Source: Stenotrophomonas sp. SAU14A_NAIMI4_8 (GTDB taxonomy: Bacteria > Pseudomonadota > Gammaproteobacteria > Xanthomonadales > Xanthomonadaceae). Taken from it: a stretch of 64,000 bases of DNA. Positions 37,865 to 49,286 of this stretch are shown here, one piece after another. The stretch is taken from contig NZ_CP025999.1 in the NCBI RefSeq assembly GCF_003086695.1, positions 2,645,680 to 2,709,679 of the forward strand. Direction: 5' to 3'. The first letter of the stretch is position 1; every line of letters starts with the position of its first letter. The position numbers and the translations under genes are program-made. The notes under the pieces were generated by a model, which worked only from the letters and a program-made list of their open reading frames with translations, searched no databases and was not told where the DNA came from.

Positions 37865-38821
37865 TCATGCATGGGCGAAGTCGAAGGCCAGCACATCGGC
37901 GATGCGCGGCGTGCCGTTCATCGCCATCAGCAGGCGGTCCACGCCCACCGCCACGCCCGCGCAGTCGGGCAGGCCCGGCAGTGCGTCCAGCAGCGCTTCA
38001 TCCAGTGCCGGCTGCACCTGCCCACGCGCGTGGCGGCGCTGCAGATCGTTGTTGAAGCGCGCGCGCTGTTCATGGGCATCGTTCAGTTCGTGGTAGCCGT
38101 TGGCCAGTTCCACCGTGCCCAGGTACAGCTCGAAGCGTTCGGCCAGCGGCGGGCTGCCGGCACGGATGCGGGCCAGCGCCGCCTGGCTGGCGGGCCAGTC
38201 ATGCACCACCGTCATCACCGCGTCATCGAAGTGCGGCTGGATGCGATGGGTCATCAGCAGGTCCAGCCAGTCATCGCGGGTCAGCCCGACCGGGTCGATG
38301 TGTACCTCGCCCAGCGCCGCGCGCAGTGCTGTCTCGTCGGCAGCGAAGGGATCCACCCCGGCATGCTGCTGGAACAGCTCGCGATAGCTGAGCACGCGCA
38401 GGCTGGCGGTGCGCCCCACCAGGGCCAGCGCCTGGCGTACCAGCTCGGCGGTTTCGTGCATCAAGCGGTGGTGGTCCCAGCCGACCCGATACCATTCCAG
38501 CATGGTGAATTCGGGGTTGTGGCGGCCGCCCGCTTCGCCGTTACGGAACACCCGGCCCAGCTCGTAGCAGTCGCCCACGCCGGCCGCCAGCAGACGCTTG
38601 AGCGGGTATTCGGGCGAGGTGCGCAGCCAGCGGCGGCGGCCACCGGCATCGACGTGGCCACTGAAATCGGTATGGAAGCTGTCGATGTTCGGCTCGGTGT
38701 TACCGGCCACCGACAGGATCGGCGTTTCCACTTCCATCACATCGCGTTCGGCGAAGAAACGGCGCAGCAGCGCATTCAACGCCGCGCGCTGCTGCAGCGT
38801 GCGCATCAGCTGCGGATTCAC
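37865..38821 (-). CDS. epmA: Elongation factor P--(R)-beta-lysine ligase EpmA
   Basis: 318 residues. Attaches (R)-beta-lysine to a conserved lysine of EF-P, which relieves ribosome stalling at polyproline. It is a class II lysyl-tRNA synthetase catalytic core without the anticodon domain. Motif 2 is RTSPEYPLKRLLAAG, GDCYELGRVFRNGE and FTMLEWY; motif 3 is GVAVGVDRLLMAMNGTPRI. Its start overlaps the acetyltransferase stop (38818-38821). The partner epmB and efp are not in the window. Confidence 0.95.
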   Translation of the reverse strand: MNPQLMRTLQQRAALNALLRRFFAERDVMEVETPILSVAGNTEPNIDSFHTDFSGHVDAGGRRRWLRTSPEYPLKRLLAAGVGDCYELGRVFRNGEAGGRHNPEFTMLEWYRVGWDHHRLMHETAELVRQALALVGRTASLRVLSYRELFQQHAGVDPFAADETALRAALGEVHIDPVGLTRDDWLDLLMTHRIQPHFDDAVMTVVHDWPASQAALARIRAGSPPLAERFELYLGTVELANGYHELNDAHEQRARFNNDLQRRHARGQVQPALDEALLDALPGLPDCAGVAVGVDRLLMAMNGTPRIADVLAFDFAHA

Positions 38822-39303
38822 AGGATGCCCTCGGCGCGCGGATGGTCCAGCGGCAGGGTCAGCAGGCTGCGGGTGTCATCGATGTAGCCGCTGGCCAGGT
38901 ACAGGCGGCGTGCCAGTTCGTTGTGGTGGTTCACTTCCAGCCGCAGACGGGTGACGCCGCGGCCGCGTGCACGCTGTTCGCAGATGGCCAGCGCCTGCTT
39001 GCCGCGGCCACGGCCACGTGCGCGATGGCTCAGGTAGAGCTCGTCCAGCAGCACGAAATGGCCGCCCTGCTCCAGGCTGAAGCCCATCGCCAGCACGGCA
39101 TGGCCGACCACCTCGCCGGCTTCGTCCAGCCACAGCAGTACCTCGCCATTGCGCGGGTCGGCCAGCAGCGCACCGACCCCGCGGCGAACGCGGGCATCAT
39201 CGAATTCGATCTTGTCTTCGGCGTAGAAGTCGCGCATCAAGGCAATCAATGCCTCTTCATCGGCACGGGTGGCCAGGCGGAAATCCAGCGGGGCGATCTG
39301 CAT
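38818..39303 (-). CDS. GNAT-family N-acetyltransferase
   Basis: 161 residues, a single GNAT domain. The acetyl-CoA loop is LSHRARGRGRGKQAL in motif A, followed by RLRLEVNHHNELARRLYLASGYI, the motif B segment. The acceptor is unknown. It sits upstream of epmA on the same strand with an ATGA overlap, so the two are translated together; a role in translation-factor or ribosome modification is possible but unsupported. Confidence 0.88.
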   Translation of the reverse strand: MQIAPLDFRLATRADEEALIALMRDFYAEDKIEFDDARVRRGVGALLADPRNGEVLLWLDEAGEVVGHAVLAMGFSLEQGGHFVLLDELYLSHRARGRGRGKQALAICEQRARGRGVTRLRLEVNHHNELARRLYLASGYIDDTRSLLTLPLDHPRAEGIL

Positions 39304-39355
39304 CGGTAGTCCTCTCTTGCTTCAGGCCGGGCGCGCGCGGCGCCCGGCGGGTTCA

Positions 39356-41854
<2,499 letters not shown>

Positions 41855-41896
41855 CTACCGCGCCCGGCCGTCAGGCCCCGTATTGCCCGATGGTTT

Positions 41897-41982
41897 GTAG
41901 AGTCGAGCTTGCTCGACTGCTTTGTGTAGAGTCGAGCTTGCTCGACTGGGTCTGGACGGCAGTCGAGCAAGCTCGACTCTAC
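41897..41982. repeat. Three SMAG elements between ligA and the aminotransferase
   Basis: GTAG-headed GTCGAGC-type palindromes at 41897-41919 and 41926-41948 (plus strand) and an inverted third at 41960-41982. They occupy the shared upstream region of two divergent genes. Confidence 0.8.
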
Positions 41983-42052
41983 CGGGCGGTGGGCTTGCCG
42001 CCCTGCCCCTACCAGCGCTAGCGTGCGGCAACCGCCCCTTGGAATCCCGCCC

Positions 42053-43162
42053 GTGACCCTGCCCACATCGCGCCGCCATTTCCTGCACCTGGCCGGCGTC
42101 GGCCTGGCTGTTGCCGGCACGGGTCTGCCCCGCGCTGCTGCAGCGCAACCGGCGCCCGTGGCAGCTGTCCCAGTGCTGTTGAACTTCAATGAGTGCCCCT
42201 ACGGCCCTGCGTCCGCCGCCCAACAGGCCGCTCGCGACAGCATCGCCGGCAGCGGCCGCTATCAGTTTGCGCTGGCCGGGCAGGTGCGCGATGTCTTCGC
42301 CACCCAGAACGCCGTGCCGGCCGACCATGTGCGCCTGTACCCGGGTTCCAGCGAACCCCTGAACCGCGCCGCCACGCTTTGGACCGGGCCGCAGTCTGCG
42401 CTGGTGGTGGCCGACCCCACCTTCGAGGCGCTGGGTGACCTGGCTGCTGCGCGCGGCGCGCAGGTAACAAAGGTGCCACTGCGCGAGGACGGTGCTCACG
42501 ACCTGCGGGCGATGGTGGCAGCAGCCCACGCGCGGCCCACGGGCCTGATCTACGTGTGCAACCCGAACAACCCGACCGGATCGATCAGTGCGCCGGCCGA
42601 ACTGGCCTGGCTGCTGGCCAACAAGCCGGCGTCCACCCGTGTGCTGGTGGACGAGGCCTACCTGCAGTACAGCGACCTGCCCAGCCTGATCGGCCAGGTC
42701 GCCCAGCGCGATGACCTGATCGTGCTGCGCACGTTTTCCAAGCTGTATGGCATGGCCGGCCTGCGCCTGGGCGTGGCCGCCGCCCATCCCGAGCGCCTGC
42801 GCGAACTGTCCAGCCTGGGCGAGAACCCCCTGCCCGTACCCGCCCTGGCCGCCGCGCTGGCCAGCCTGGGCGACGCACAGCTGGTGCCGCAGCGGCGCCT
42901 GCAGAACGCGCAGGTACGCCAGGCCACCATCGCCTGGCTGGGCAAGCGAGGTTTCAGTTGCGTGCCGTCGGAAGCGAACTGCTTCGTGGTGGATGTGCAG
43001 CGCGACGGCAGTGCCTTTGCCAAGGCCATGGCCGACAACGGCGTGGTGATCGGCCGCAGCTGGCCGATCTGGCCGCAGCGCGTGCGGGTCACCGTGGGCA
43101 CCGAAGCGGAGATGGCGGCATTCCGCCGCGCGTTTGCAAAGGTGGCCGGCGTACCGGCGTAA
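42053..43162 (+). CDS. Class I/II (HisC-like) aminotransferase with a twin-arginine signal
   Basis: 369 residues from GTG 42053; a GTG at 42023 would add ten residues before the signal. SRRHFLHLAGVGLAVAG is a Tat motif with hydrophobic core, and AAA precedes the mature part. The body is a fold-type I PLP enzyme: NECPYGP, SEPLNRAA, YVCNPNNPTGS, VLVDEAYLQY, the PLP lysine in RTFSKLYGMAGLRLG, and the carboxylate-binding VRVTVGT. Histidinol-phosphate aminotransferase relatives are cytosolic, so the location is unusual. It separates ligA from zipA and reads in the opposite direction. Confidence 0.87.
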   Translation: MTLPTSRRHFLHLAGVGLAVAGTGLPRAAAAQPAPVAAVPVLLNFNECPYGPASAAQQAARDSIAGSGRYQFALAGQVRDVFATQNAVPADHVRLYPGSSEPLNRAATLWTGPQSALVVADPTFEALGDLAAARGAQVTKVPLREDGAHDLRAMVAAAHARPTGLIYVCNPNNPTGSISAPAELAWLLANKPASTRVLVDEAYLQYSDLPSLIGQVAQRDDLIVLRTFSKLYGMAGLRLGVAAAHPERLRELSSLGENPLPVPALAAALASLGDAQLVPQRRLQNAQVRQATIAWLGKRGFSCVPSEANCFVVDVQRDGSAFAKAMADNGVVIGRSWPIWPQRVRVTVGTEAEMAAFRRAFAKVAGVPA

Positions 43163-43173
43163 CGTAGAAGGTG

Positions 43174-43195
43174 GGGGCGAACCTCGGTTCGCCCC
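43174..43195. terminator. Hairpin after the Tat aminotransferase
   Basis: Ten-base stem GGGGCGAACC/GGTTCGCCCC with a minimal two-base gap, 12 bases after the stop. No T-tract follows; a SMAG palindrome (43196-43218) does. Confidence 0.5.
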
Positions 43196-43316
43196 ATCCA
43201 CGCGTGGCGTGGATCTACCCGGGTGGGTGCCGCCCGACGGTACGGGTGGGTGCCGCCCGACGGTACGGGTGGGTGCCGCCCGACGGTACGGGTGGGTGCC
43301 GACCGTTGGTCGGCAC
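43196..43316. repeat. SMAG palindromes and a 23-base tandem repeat
   Basis: A SMAG unit (43196-43218) is followed by direct repeats of GGGTGGGTGCCGCCCGACGG plus TAC, starting at 43221, 43244, 43267 and 43290. The last copy changes after 12 bases into GTGCCGACCGTTGGTCGGCAC, a SMAG-like stem. The strict 23-base period indicates slippage or unequal exchange. Confidence 0.85.
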
Positions 43317-43332
43317 ACCGAAAAGAACGCTG

Positions 43333-44070
43333 TTACCAGCGCGGGGTCTTGGTCAGCGGCGGGGCCTGGTGCTGGCGGTCGTAGGCGCGCAGTTCGTCAC
43401 GGATATGGGCGATGCGCTGGCGGCCCAGGGCGTTGCGGCTGTCATCCAGCACCACGCCATCGAGCAGTTCGGCCATGCGCTGCACGGTGGGCAGCATCTT
43501 TTCCCAGGCATCGAGCGCGGTCAGCGGCGCCGGCAGGGTCAGGAAGAAGGCGATGGCCGGGGTTTCCATGGCGCGGATGTTGGCCATGTCGAAGCTGCCC
43601 GGCTTCATGATGCTGGCCATCGAGAAGATCGGGCCGCGCTCGGGGTGGCCTTCCACCAGCCGGTGGAACACGTTCATGTGGCCGAATACCAGGCCGGTCT
43701 TTTCCGCCGCCACCACGATGTCTTCGCCGCGCAGCTGTTCGCCCGCGCGGGCGGCCACGAACAGCGAAACGATCTTGTCGAAATCCTGGGTGGCGCGCTT
43801 GCCAAGGTCGTTGGCCGCGCCGTCTGCATCGGCCAGGCCCAGTTCGGCCTGCTGGCCCTCTTCGCCCAGGCCGGGTTCGCTGCGGGTCTCGGCCAGCGGT
43901 ACGCCGTCTTCGCCCAGTACCGGTTCGCGGCGCTCGCCTGCAGCCGGCTCGGGGCCGTCCACGCGACGCCCCTGCGGCTTCTTCTTGGGGCGACCAAACA
44001 GGAAGATCGCAGCCACCAGCAGCAGGCCGGCGGCCAGGATGCCGATGCGCAACAGTGCCGTGTCGGACAT
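43333..44070 (-). CDS. zipA: Cell division protein ZipA
   Basis: 245 residues. Anchors FtsZ filaments to the inner membrane at the division site. One N-terminal helix (about 7-26) is followed by a basic FGRPKKKPQGRR stretch and a charged linker (about 35-95). The C-terminal FtsZ-binding domain (about 110-240) has VAAEKTGLVFGHMNVFHRL, IFSMASIMKPGSFD, IAFFLTLPAPLTALDAWEKML and VLDDSRNALG. It lies directly after smc (46 bases), the conserved order. Confidence 0.95.
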   Translation of the reverse strand: MSDTALLRIGILAAGLLLVAAIFLFGRPKKKPQGRRVDGPEPAAGERREPVLGEDGVPLAETRSEPGLGEEGQQAELGLADADGAANDLGKRATQDFDKIVSLFVAARAGEQLRGEDIVVAAEKTGLVFGHMNVFHRLVEGHPERGPIFSMASIMKPGSFDMANIRAMETPAIAFFLTLPAPLTALDAWEKMLPTVQRMAELLDGVVLDDSRNALGRQRIAHIRDELRAYDRQHQAPPLTKTPRW

Positions 44071-44116
44071 TCGATGGGTTCTCCGGCTAGTTCATTCAGG
44101 TAACTAGAATGGCACG

Positions 44117-47100
44117 TCAGGCCGCGCCCGCCAATCGCGCGGCTTCTTCCAGGTCCACGCTGACCAGGCGGCTGACGCCGGGTTCGCGCATGGTCACGCC
44201 GGAAAGCTGGTGCGCCGCTTCCATCGTCGCCTTGTTGTGGCTGACGAACAGGAACTGCACCTTCTCGCTCATTTCCTTGACCATGTTGGCCAGGCGACCG
44301 ACGTTGGCCTCGTCCAGTGGCGCGTCCACTTCGTCCAGCAGGCAGAACGGCGCGGGGTTGAGCTGGAAGATGGCAAACACCAGAGCCACCGCAGTCATCG
44401 CCTTTTCGCCGCCGGACAGCAGCGAAATGCTGGACACGCGCTTGCCCGGCGGGCGCGCCATGATGGTCACGCCGGTGTCGAGCAGGTCTTCGCCGGTCAG
44501 TTCCAGGTAGGCATGGCCGCCACCGAACAGGCGCGGATACAGCGCCTGCACGCCGGCGTTGACCCGGTCGAAGGTGTCCTTGAAGCGCCCGCGGGTTTCG
44601 CGGTCGATCTTGCGGATCGCATCTTCCAGGGTTTCCAGTGCGGTGGTCAGGTCGGTGTGCTGCGCATCCAGGTAATCCGAGCGCTGCGAGGCCTCGCCGT
44701 ACTCGTGGATGGCGGCCAGGTTCACCGGCTCCAGCCGGCGCATGCGCGCGTCGATCTGGTGCACGGCCTGTTCCCACTCGCCCAGGCGCGCATCATCCGG
44801 CAGCGCCTCCAGCACTTCAGCCATCACGAAGCCGGCCTTTTCCACGGCGGCCTGCAGGGTTTCGGCGCTCAGCACCAGCGCCTGCTGGTCCAGCCGGCGC
44901 TGAGAAATTCGCTCGCGCTGCGCCAATGCCTGCTCGTCACGCTGGTGGCGGGTCTGTTCATAGGTGCGCAGGTCGGCATCGATGCCGTCCAGCAGGGTGC
45001 GTGCCTCGGTCAGCACGCGATCGGCGCGCACACGCTCTTCCAGCGCGCTCTGGTGCTCGGCCTGCAGCGATTCCACCGGTGAATCGCCATCGTCCAGCTG
45101 CGAATGCAGTTCGCCCAGGCGCGAATCCAGCTGGCCACGCTGGGTGCTCATGCGCTCCAGCGCCTGCCCCAGCGACGCCAGCTGCGCACGCTGCGATTCG
45201 AGGGTCAGTGCCAGCGCATGCGAACGCTCGCGCACTGCACGTGCAGCATCACGGGCCAGGTCGCGCGCTTCGGTCAGCTGGCGGCGCTCGCCTTCCAGAC
45301 CCTGCCGGATCGATTCCAGGTCGCCCATGCTGCTGACCGCGTTTTCCAGCCGCGAACGCGCTTCGCGCGCCTGTTCGTTGTTGGCGTCCAGCGTCTCCAG
45401 CAACTGCTTCAGCTCACCTTCGATGCGGTCGATGCGGGCACGCGCGGCCTCTACCTTGCCCTGCTGGCCCTGCAGCTGGCCGGCCAGTTCGGATACGCCG
45501 CGATGGGCCTGGTACAAGGTGCGCTGCGCGTCCTCGCGCTGCTGCTCGGCGGCCAGCAACTGCTCGCGCAGGCCGGCCAAGCGCTCTTCCAGCTCGGCCT
45601 CGCGGTCCTGCAGCTGTTCGATCTGTTCGCGCAGCTCATTGATCTCACGTTCGCGCAGCAAGGCGCCCTGCTGCGCGGCGCCGGAGCGCGACACGCGCAG
45701 CCAGCCCCGGCCCAGGCGCTCGCCGTGCTGGGTGATGATGGAATCGCCTTCAGGCAGACCGGCCTGCAGCGTCTTGGCCTCGGCCAGGTCGCGGGCACCG
45801 TGCAGGTGCGCCAGCAGGCGACGGATCGCCACCGGGCCACGCACGCGCGCGGCCAACGAGGTCGGCGCCACATCCAGCGCGGCGTCATCGCTGGCGACCA
45901 GGGCAATGCGGCCCTCGCCCAGCTCGCCGAGCGCGTCGACCAGGCGGGACGGGTCGTCGACCAGCACGCCTTCGATCAGTTCGCCCAGCGCACTTTCAAC
46001 GGCATTTTCCCAGCCGGCATCGACGTCCAGACGCTCGCCGACACGCGCCGCCGAATCCAGGCCGTGCGACTGCAGCCAGGCCACCGCAGCACCCTGCTCC
46101 TGGCCCAGTGCGGCCTGCTGCAGGGTTTCCAGCGAGGCCAGGCGCCCGCGCAGGCCATTGACCTGCTTGCGCAGCTCGGCCAGCTCGTTCTGGCCCGCGC
46201 GCTGCTGTTCCTGCACGACGGCCACGCCTTCCTTGCGGTGCTCGACCTCTTCGGTCAGCTCGTCCAGCGCGGTCTTCTGCGTGTCGTGCTGCAGGTGCAG
46301 CTGTTCGAACGCCTCTTCCAGTGCCTCGACATCCAGGCCGGCGCGCTCGGCCGCCAGCGCCTCGCGGCGGCGGTCGGCATCCAGGATCTGCTTGTCCAGG
46401 TAGTCCACGCGGGTGCGCTCGACATCGCCGGCGCGCGAGGCTTCCGAACTCTGCGAGGTGTGGTGTTCCCAGCGCTGCTGCCAGCTGGCCAGGCGGTCCT
46501 CGGCCTCGCGCAGGCTTTCCTGCTTGATCTCGTGCTCTTCCTGCAGCGCTTCCAGCTGCGGGGTCGCGTCTTCGACGGCCTCGCGCAGCACGCCCAGGCG
46601 CGCCTCGTCGCCGCTGATGTGCTGGCCCAGCTCGGCCAGCGCCTGCTGGGTTTCGTCGCGCGCCTTGTGCAGGCGCTGCGACAGCTCGCGCTGGTGCTGG
46701 ATCTGCTGTTCTACCCGGGCCAGCGTGCTGCCCACCTGATAGACGGCAGCCTGTGCGGTGTTCAGAGCGTCGGCCGCCTCTTCGCGGCGCACGCGCGAGG
46801 TCTCGATATGAGCTTCGGCTTCACGCTGCTCGGCAATCAGCTGCTGCAGACGCGTTTCTTCCTGCAGCAGGCCTTCGCGCAGCTTGGAAAGACGGCCATC
46901 CAGGCCGCGGAATTCCAGCGCCTTCCACTGCCCGTCCTTCACCCGGCGCTCTTCCTGCAGCGCCTGGTACTGCTCGGCCTGCTTGGCCTGGCGCTTCAGG
47001 TGCTCCAGCTGCTTGCCGATCTCATCGCGCAGGTCGCCCAGCCGGTCCAGGTTCTCGCGGGTATGGCGGATGCGGGTTTCAGTTTCCTTGCGGCGTTCCT

Positions 47101-47620
47101 TGTACTTGGAAATGCCGGCGGCCTCTTCCAGGTACACGCGCAGGTCTTCCGGGCGCGCCTCGATGATCTGGCTGATCATGCCCTGCTCGATGATCGAGTA
47201 GCTGCGCGGGCCCAGGCCGGTGCCCAGGAACAGATCGGTGATATCGCGGCGGCGGCACTTGGTGCCGTTCAGATAGTAATTGCTGGTGCCATCGCGGCTG
47301 ACCGTGCGCTTGACCGAGATTTCGTTGAACGAGGCGTACTCGCCGGAAATCGTATGGTCGGAGTTGTCGAAGATCAGCTCGACGGTGGCCTGCGAGACCG
47401 GCTTGCGCGCATTGGAACCGGAGAAGATCACGTCGGTCAGCGAGTCGCCACGCAGACGGCTGGCCGAACTCTCACCCATGACCCAGCGCACGGCGTCGAT
47501 GATGTTCGACTTGCCGCACCCATTGGGGCCCACCACGCCGGTCATGTTGGTCGGCAGGTGCAGGGTGGTCGGATCGACGAACGACTTGAAGCCGGACAGC
47601 TTGATCGTGGAAAGACGCAT
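44117..47620 (-). CDS. smc: Chromosome partition protein SMC
   Basis: 1167 residues from ATG 47620, where the conserved MRLSTIKLSGFKSFVDPT begins. Organises and helps segregate the chromosome as an ATP-gated ring. Walker A is GVVGPNGCGKSNIIDAV at about 32; long coiled coils (about 170-500 and 660-1000) flank a hinge (about 510-640, with VENALGELIEGVLVDD-like segments); the ABC signature is LLSGGEKAMTAVAL and Walker B is PFCLLDEVDAPLDEANVG. Use of SMC rather than MukBEF is normal for Xanthomonadaceae. scpA/scpB are not in the window. Confidence 0.97.
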   Translation of the reverse strand: MRLSTIKLSGFKSFVDPTTLHLPTNMTGVVGPNGCGKSNIIDAVRWVMGESSASRLRGDSLTDVIFSGSNARKPVSQATVELIFDNSDHTISGEYASFNEISVKRTVSRDGTSNYYLNGTKCRRRDITDLFLGTGLGPRSYSIIEQGMISQIIEARPEDLRVYLEEAAGISKYKERRKETETRIRHTRENLDRLGDLRDEIGKQLEHLKRQAKQAEQYQALQEERRVKDGQWKALEFRGLDGRLSKLREGLLQEETRLQQLIAEQREAEAHIETSRVRREEAADALNTAQAAVYQVGSTLARVEQQIQHQRELSQRLHKARDETQQALAELGQHISGDEARLGVLREAVEDATPQLEALQEEHEIKQESLREAEDRLASWQQRWEHHTSQSSEASRAGDVERTRVDYLDKQILDADRRREALAAERAGLDVEALEEAFEQLHLQHDTQKTALDELTEEVEHRKEGVAVVQEQQRAGQNELAELRKQVNGLRGRLASLETLQQAALGQEQGAAVAWLQSHGLDSAARVGERLDVDAGWENAVESALGELIEGVLVDDPSRLVDALGELGEGRIALVASDDAALDVAPTSLAARVRGPVAIRRLLAHLHGARDLAEAKTLQAGLPEGDSIITQHGERLGRGWLRVSRSGAAQQGALLREREINELREQIEQLQDREAELEERLAGLREQLLAAEQQREDAQRTLYQAHRGVSELAGQLQGQQGKVEAARARIDRIEGELKQLLETLDANNEQAREARSRLENAVSSMGDLESIRQGLEGERRQLTEARDLARDAARAVRERSHALALTLESQRAQLASLGQALERMSTQRGQLDSRLGELHSQLDDGDSPVESLQAEHQSALEERVRADRVLTEARTLLDGIDADLRTYEQTRHQRDEQALAQRERISQRRLDQQALVLSAETLQAAVEKAGFVMAEVLEALPDDARLGEWEQAVHQIDARMRRLEPVNLAAIHEYGEASQRSDYLDAQHTDLTTALETLEDAIRKIDRETRGRFKDTFDRVNAGVQALYPRLFGGGHAYLELTGEDLLDTGVTIMARPPGKRVSSISLLSGGEKAMTAVALVFAIFQLNPAPFCLLDEVDAPLDEANVGRLANMVKEMSEKVQFLFVSHNKATMEAAHQLSGVTMREPGVSRLVSVDLEEAARLAGAA

Positions 47621-47794
47621 AGGGGTTCCGGGCTGGGGCCGGCGGGCGGCCTGCTTGCCCTGCAAGTCATTGATCCTACTGGGATCGCCGACAATGACAT
47701 GGGCGTGACGCCCTGAGTATACCGATGTGGCCCGGTTCTACACGGCATGTTCTACGCGGGGCGTGGAACATGGCAGGGCGGGCGGCGGCCGCCC

Positions 47795-47827
47795 AAAACA
47801 AAACGGGCACCCCTGCGGGCGCCCGTT
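47795..47827 (-). terminator. Rho-independent terminator after rplI
   Basis: On the minus strand AACGGGC...GCCCGTT is followed by TTGTTTT, 32 bases after the rplI stop. This is the clearest intrinsic terminator in the window and closes the rpsF-rpsR-rplI operon. Confidence 0.85.
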
Positions 47828-47858
47828 CTGCGGTGATACCCGGCCTTTCGGCCCGGAA

Positions 47859-48311
47859 TCAGGCCTTTTCGGCTTCGACCACAACCTTGACGGTGGTTTC
47901 CACGTCGGCGTGCAGGTGCACCAGGACGTCGTATTCACCGATGTTGCGGAAGGCGCCTTCGCCCAGGATGACTTCGCTCTTGCTCAGCTCCAGGCCGGCA
48001 GCGGTGAAGGCATCGGCGATTTCGCGGGCGCCGACCGAGCCGTACAGCTTGCCTTCGGTCGAAGCGTTGGCGGCGATGGTCACGCTCGCGCCTTCCAGCT
48101 TGGCCTTGCGGGCTTCAGCGTCGGCGTGGATGGCCTGTGCCTTGGCTTCGTATTCGGCGCGCTTGGCTTCGAACTCGGCCTTGTTGCTCTCGGTGGCCGG
48201 CACGGCCTTGCCCTGCGGCACGAGGAAGTTACGGCCGTAGCCCGGCTTGACGGTGACCAGGTCACCCAGGTTGCCGAGGTTGGTGACCTTCTGCAGGAGG
48301 ATCAGCTGCAT
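47859..48311 (-). CDS. rplI: 50S ribosomal protein L9
   Basis: 150 residues. Binds 23S rRNA with its N-terminal domain ([34 protein letters not shown], the family signature) and projects a long helix (about 42-75) and C-terminal domain from the L1 side, helping frame maintenance. It is third in the operon after rpsR, across a 104-base gap that is unusually long for this operon and could hold an extra signal. Confidence 0.98.
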   Translation of the reverse strand: MQLILLQKVTNLGNLGDLVTVKPGYGRNFLVPQGKAVPATESNKAEFEAKRAEYEAKAQAIHADAEARKAKLEGASVTIAANASTEGKLYGSVGAREIADAFTAAGLELSKSEVILGEGAFRNIGEYDVLVHLHADVETTVKVVVEAEKA

Positions 48312-48415
48312 GGTAGTGCTCCAGATAAGTTATTCGTTAGCGAGGCAGCGCCCCGCAACTGTGGCTGTCCGAATAGCTGGCACAGCGGGGCGGCACGGGG
48401 CCGCCCCGCCGGGCA

Positions 48416-48646
48416 TCAGACGTCGTGGTTGTCGGTGTACGGAATCAGGGCCAGGAAGCGAGCGCGCTTGACGGCGGTCGCCAGCTGACGCTGGTACTTC
48501 GACTTGGTACCGGTGACGCGGCTCGGCACGATCTTGCCGTTCTCGGTCAGGTACTGGCGCAGGGTGTTGAGATCCTTGTAGTCGATCTCCTTCACACCTT
48601 CAGCCGTGAACTTGCAGAACTTGCGGCGACGGAAGAACTTGGACAT
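48416..48646 (-). CDS. rpsR: 30S ribosomal protein S18
   Basis: 76 residues. Forms a heterodimer with S6 on the small-subunit platform. [37 protein letters not shown] and the end ARFLALIPY are full family signatures. The start is 11 bases after the rpsF stop, consistent with coupled translation and stoichiometric S6:S18 synthesis. Confidence 0.98.
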   Translation of the reverse strand: MSKFFRRRKFCKFTAEGVKEIDYKDLNTLRQYLTENGKIVPSRVTGTKSKYQRQLATAVKRARFLALIPYTDNHDV

Positions 48647-48657
48647 GGGAAGGCTCC

Positions 48658-49095
48658 TTAGGCGGCGGAAGCGGCGTCGTCGCCGGCTTCGTTGTCAGCG
48701 GTGGTGGTGGACTCGCCTTCTTCGTCGTCACGACGACGGCGCTCACCGCGCTCCGGCTTGTCACCCTTCTCGTCCTTGCTCTTCATGATCAGCGACTGCT
48801 CGGTGTCAGCCTCGTCACGCTTGATGACCAGGTTGCGCAGCACGGCGTCGTTGAAGCGGAAGCTTTCGGTCAGCTCGTTCAGCACGGCCTGGTCGGCTTC
48901 GATGTTCAGCAGCACGTAGTGCGCCTTCACCAGGTTCTGGATCGGGTACGCCAGCTGGCGGCGGCCCCAGTCTTCCAGACGGTGGATGGTGCCGTTGCCG
49001 TTCTCGACCAGCGACTTGTAGCGCTCGATCATGGCCGGGACCTGCTCGCTCTGGTCCGGGTGGACCATGAACACGATTTCGTAATGACGACTCAT
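48658..49095 (-). CDS. rpsF: 30S ribosomal protein S6
   Basis: 145 residues; first gene of the operon. [40 protein letters not shown] and [10 protein letters not shown] are diagnostic. After about residue 108 comes a long charged tail (Lys/Glu/Arg/Asp-rich, ending in Asp/Ala), which is the region that receives glutamates from RimK in enteric bacteria; here it does not end in glutamate. In several bacteria the S6-S18 pair represses this operon by binding its own leader. Confidence 0.98.
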   Translation of the reverse strand: MSRHYEIVFMVHPDQSEQVPAMIERYKSLVENGNGTIHRLEDWGRRQLAYPIQNLVKAHYVLLNIEADQAVLNELTESFRFNDAVLRNLVIKRDEADTEQSLIMKSKDEKGDKPERGERRRRDDEEGESTTTADNEAGDDAASAA

Positions 49096-49244
49096 GTTTT
49101 TTCTACCTTTCGGATGTGGCCTTGCGGCCGGACAGCCCCCCGCCGTGGATACCGCGGTGGGGCAAGGGTTCCCGCCCAGAGGGCAGGAAGCCGCGCATTA
49201 TGGCGCAGATGGGGGTGGCGGGCAACCCGGCCCGCCCTGCCGTC

Positions 49245-49267
49245 GTGCCGACCAAGGTCGGCACCTA
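49245..49267 (+). repeat. SMAG-type palindrome
   Basis: GTGCCGACC/GGTCGGCAC stem followed by CTAC. The same unit appears at 49844-49867 and in variant form at 43296. Confidence 0.7.
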
Positions 49268-49286
49268 CCGGGCCCGGCGAACGTAT

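Noticed and set aside
43221..43312. CRISPR-like direct repeats
   Set aside because: The 23-base units are contiguous without spacers and no cas gene is near; this is a tandem repeat.
45104..47716. 870-codon plus-strand frame
   Set aside because: Antisense of smc; Leu/Gln-rich translation mirrors the coiled-coil codons.
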